DNA of 64,000 nt from Aquimarina sp. MAR_2010_214 (lineage in GTDB: Bacteria > Bacteroidota > Bacteroidia > Flavobacteriales > Flavobacteriaceae), in NCBI RefSeq assembly GCF_002846555.1, contig NZ_PJMS01000001.1, positions 4,262,501 to 4,326,500 of the forward strand. Reading direction: 5' to 3'. Positions 63,498 through 64,000 of the stretch are shown one piece after another. The position numbers were made by a program, and so were the translations under genes. Numbering within the stretch: position 1 is the stretch's first letter; each line of letters begins with the position of its first letter. The notes under the pieces were generated by a model. That model was not told where the DNA came from. It ran no database searches and worked only from the letters and a program-made list of their open reading frames with translations.

Positions 63498-64000
63498 ATG
63501 CAATTAATTATATACTACTTAGTATACCCTATAATATTGGGCATCTCTAAACTACCCTGGCGATTATTTTATGCATTTTCTACCTGTGCATATATTTTGG
63601 TATACTACATTATTAGATATAGAAGAAAAACAGTAATTGAAAACTTACAACTAGTCTTCCCCGAAAAGTCAAAAAAAGAAATTCAGAATATCAGTAAATC
63701 ATTTTATAAACATATGTGTGATATGTTTTTGGAAATGACAAAATCACTTTCGATTTCCAGAGAAGAATTAATAAAACGTTATAAGGTTGTAAATCTGGAT
63801 GAATTTCACGAATTCGAAAGAAAGAATAAAAGTATAATTACATTAATGGGACATTACGCTAGTTTTGAATGGTCTAATGCTGTAGATCTGGTATCACTAA
63901 ACCCATGTGTAGGAATCTATAAACAAATAGAAAACAAATATTTTGATCGTCTTGCACATCGTATCCGAGGTCGTTTTGACTCAAGGCTTATCCCTAGTCA
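63498..64000 (+). CDS. LpxL/HtrB-like acyltransferase, paralogue 3 (cut by window end)
   Basis: About 167 codons from ATG 63498 are present: MQLIIYYLVYPIILGISKLP, then KHMCDMFLEMTKSLSIS and GHYASFEWS. It is the third member of the tandem family and continues beyond 64000. No defects are visible in the part seen. Confidence 0.87.
   Translation, partial: MQLIIYYLVYPIILGISKLPWRLFYAFSTCAYILVYYIIRYRRKTVIENLQLVFPEKSKKEIQNISKSFYKHMCDMFLEMTKSLSISREELIKRYKVVNLDEFHEFERKNKSIITLMGHYASFEWSNAVDLVSLNPCVGIYKQIENKYFDRLAHRIRGRFDSRLIPS

Overview
The window comes from an AT-rich member of the Bacteroidota, almost certainly a marine Flavobacteriaceae. The 16S sequence, the TAnnTTTG-type promoters, a T9SS C-terminal sorting domain, Bacteroidota-type TssD and many flavobacterial protein families support this. 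An Aquimarina-like genus is a guess.

Layout. (1) 1-3200: the 5' half of an rRNA operon on the minus strand (16S, tRNA-Ile, tRNA-Ala, start of 23S) behind three tandem promoters. (2) 3528-8393: core genes, namely a DUF4294 protein, an M42 aminopeptidase, a CNB-CBS-DUF294 nucleotidyltransferase and a DnaQ-like exonuclease. (3) 8394-33660: a 25-kb accessory region. It holds three blocks, each headed by a heptad/octad tandem array plus a conserved module. Their cargo is unknown secreted proteins; a TssD-effector-immunity cassette; and a defence-type reverse transcriptase followed by a PD-(D/E)XK nuclease. Further on are a phage-like repressor with its operator, an IS1595 element with perfect TIRs and TSD, an IS1182 remnant, a monooxygenase/HxlR locus, a xanthine dehydrogenase operon, a GNAT gene, and an IS110 element inside an array of REP-like repeats. 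(4) 33671-44902: an acetate/propionate module (acs, prpE, receiver, CrbS-like SSS-STAC histidine kinase, VC_2705-type symporter with DUF4212, porin). (5) 45014-64000: a transposase-derived Zn-ribbon/HTH protein, NUDIX, Dps, a frameshifted S8 protease, a phosphoesterase/beta-barrel protein, HD-PycTM, GAF, TlpA-like, rhomboid, and three tandem acyltransferases, the last cut by the window end.

How it fits together. DUF294 nucleotidyltransferase and exonuclease genes normally sit beside the acetate symporter, DUF4212 and acs genes. Here the two halves flank the accessory region, which suggests that region was inserted into, or grew within, an acetate-uptake locus.

Most striking finding. The 0.2-kb leader of the IS110 recombinase gene can be read as a bridge RNA. 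It has two perfect-stem hairpins. One loop carries short segments matching both sides of the actual target. The other carries segments matching both ends of the element. Second in interest are the three repeated modules heading unrelated cargo, one of them a T6SS effector cassette with a caspase-like candidate toxin and the next a reverse transcriptase.
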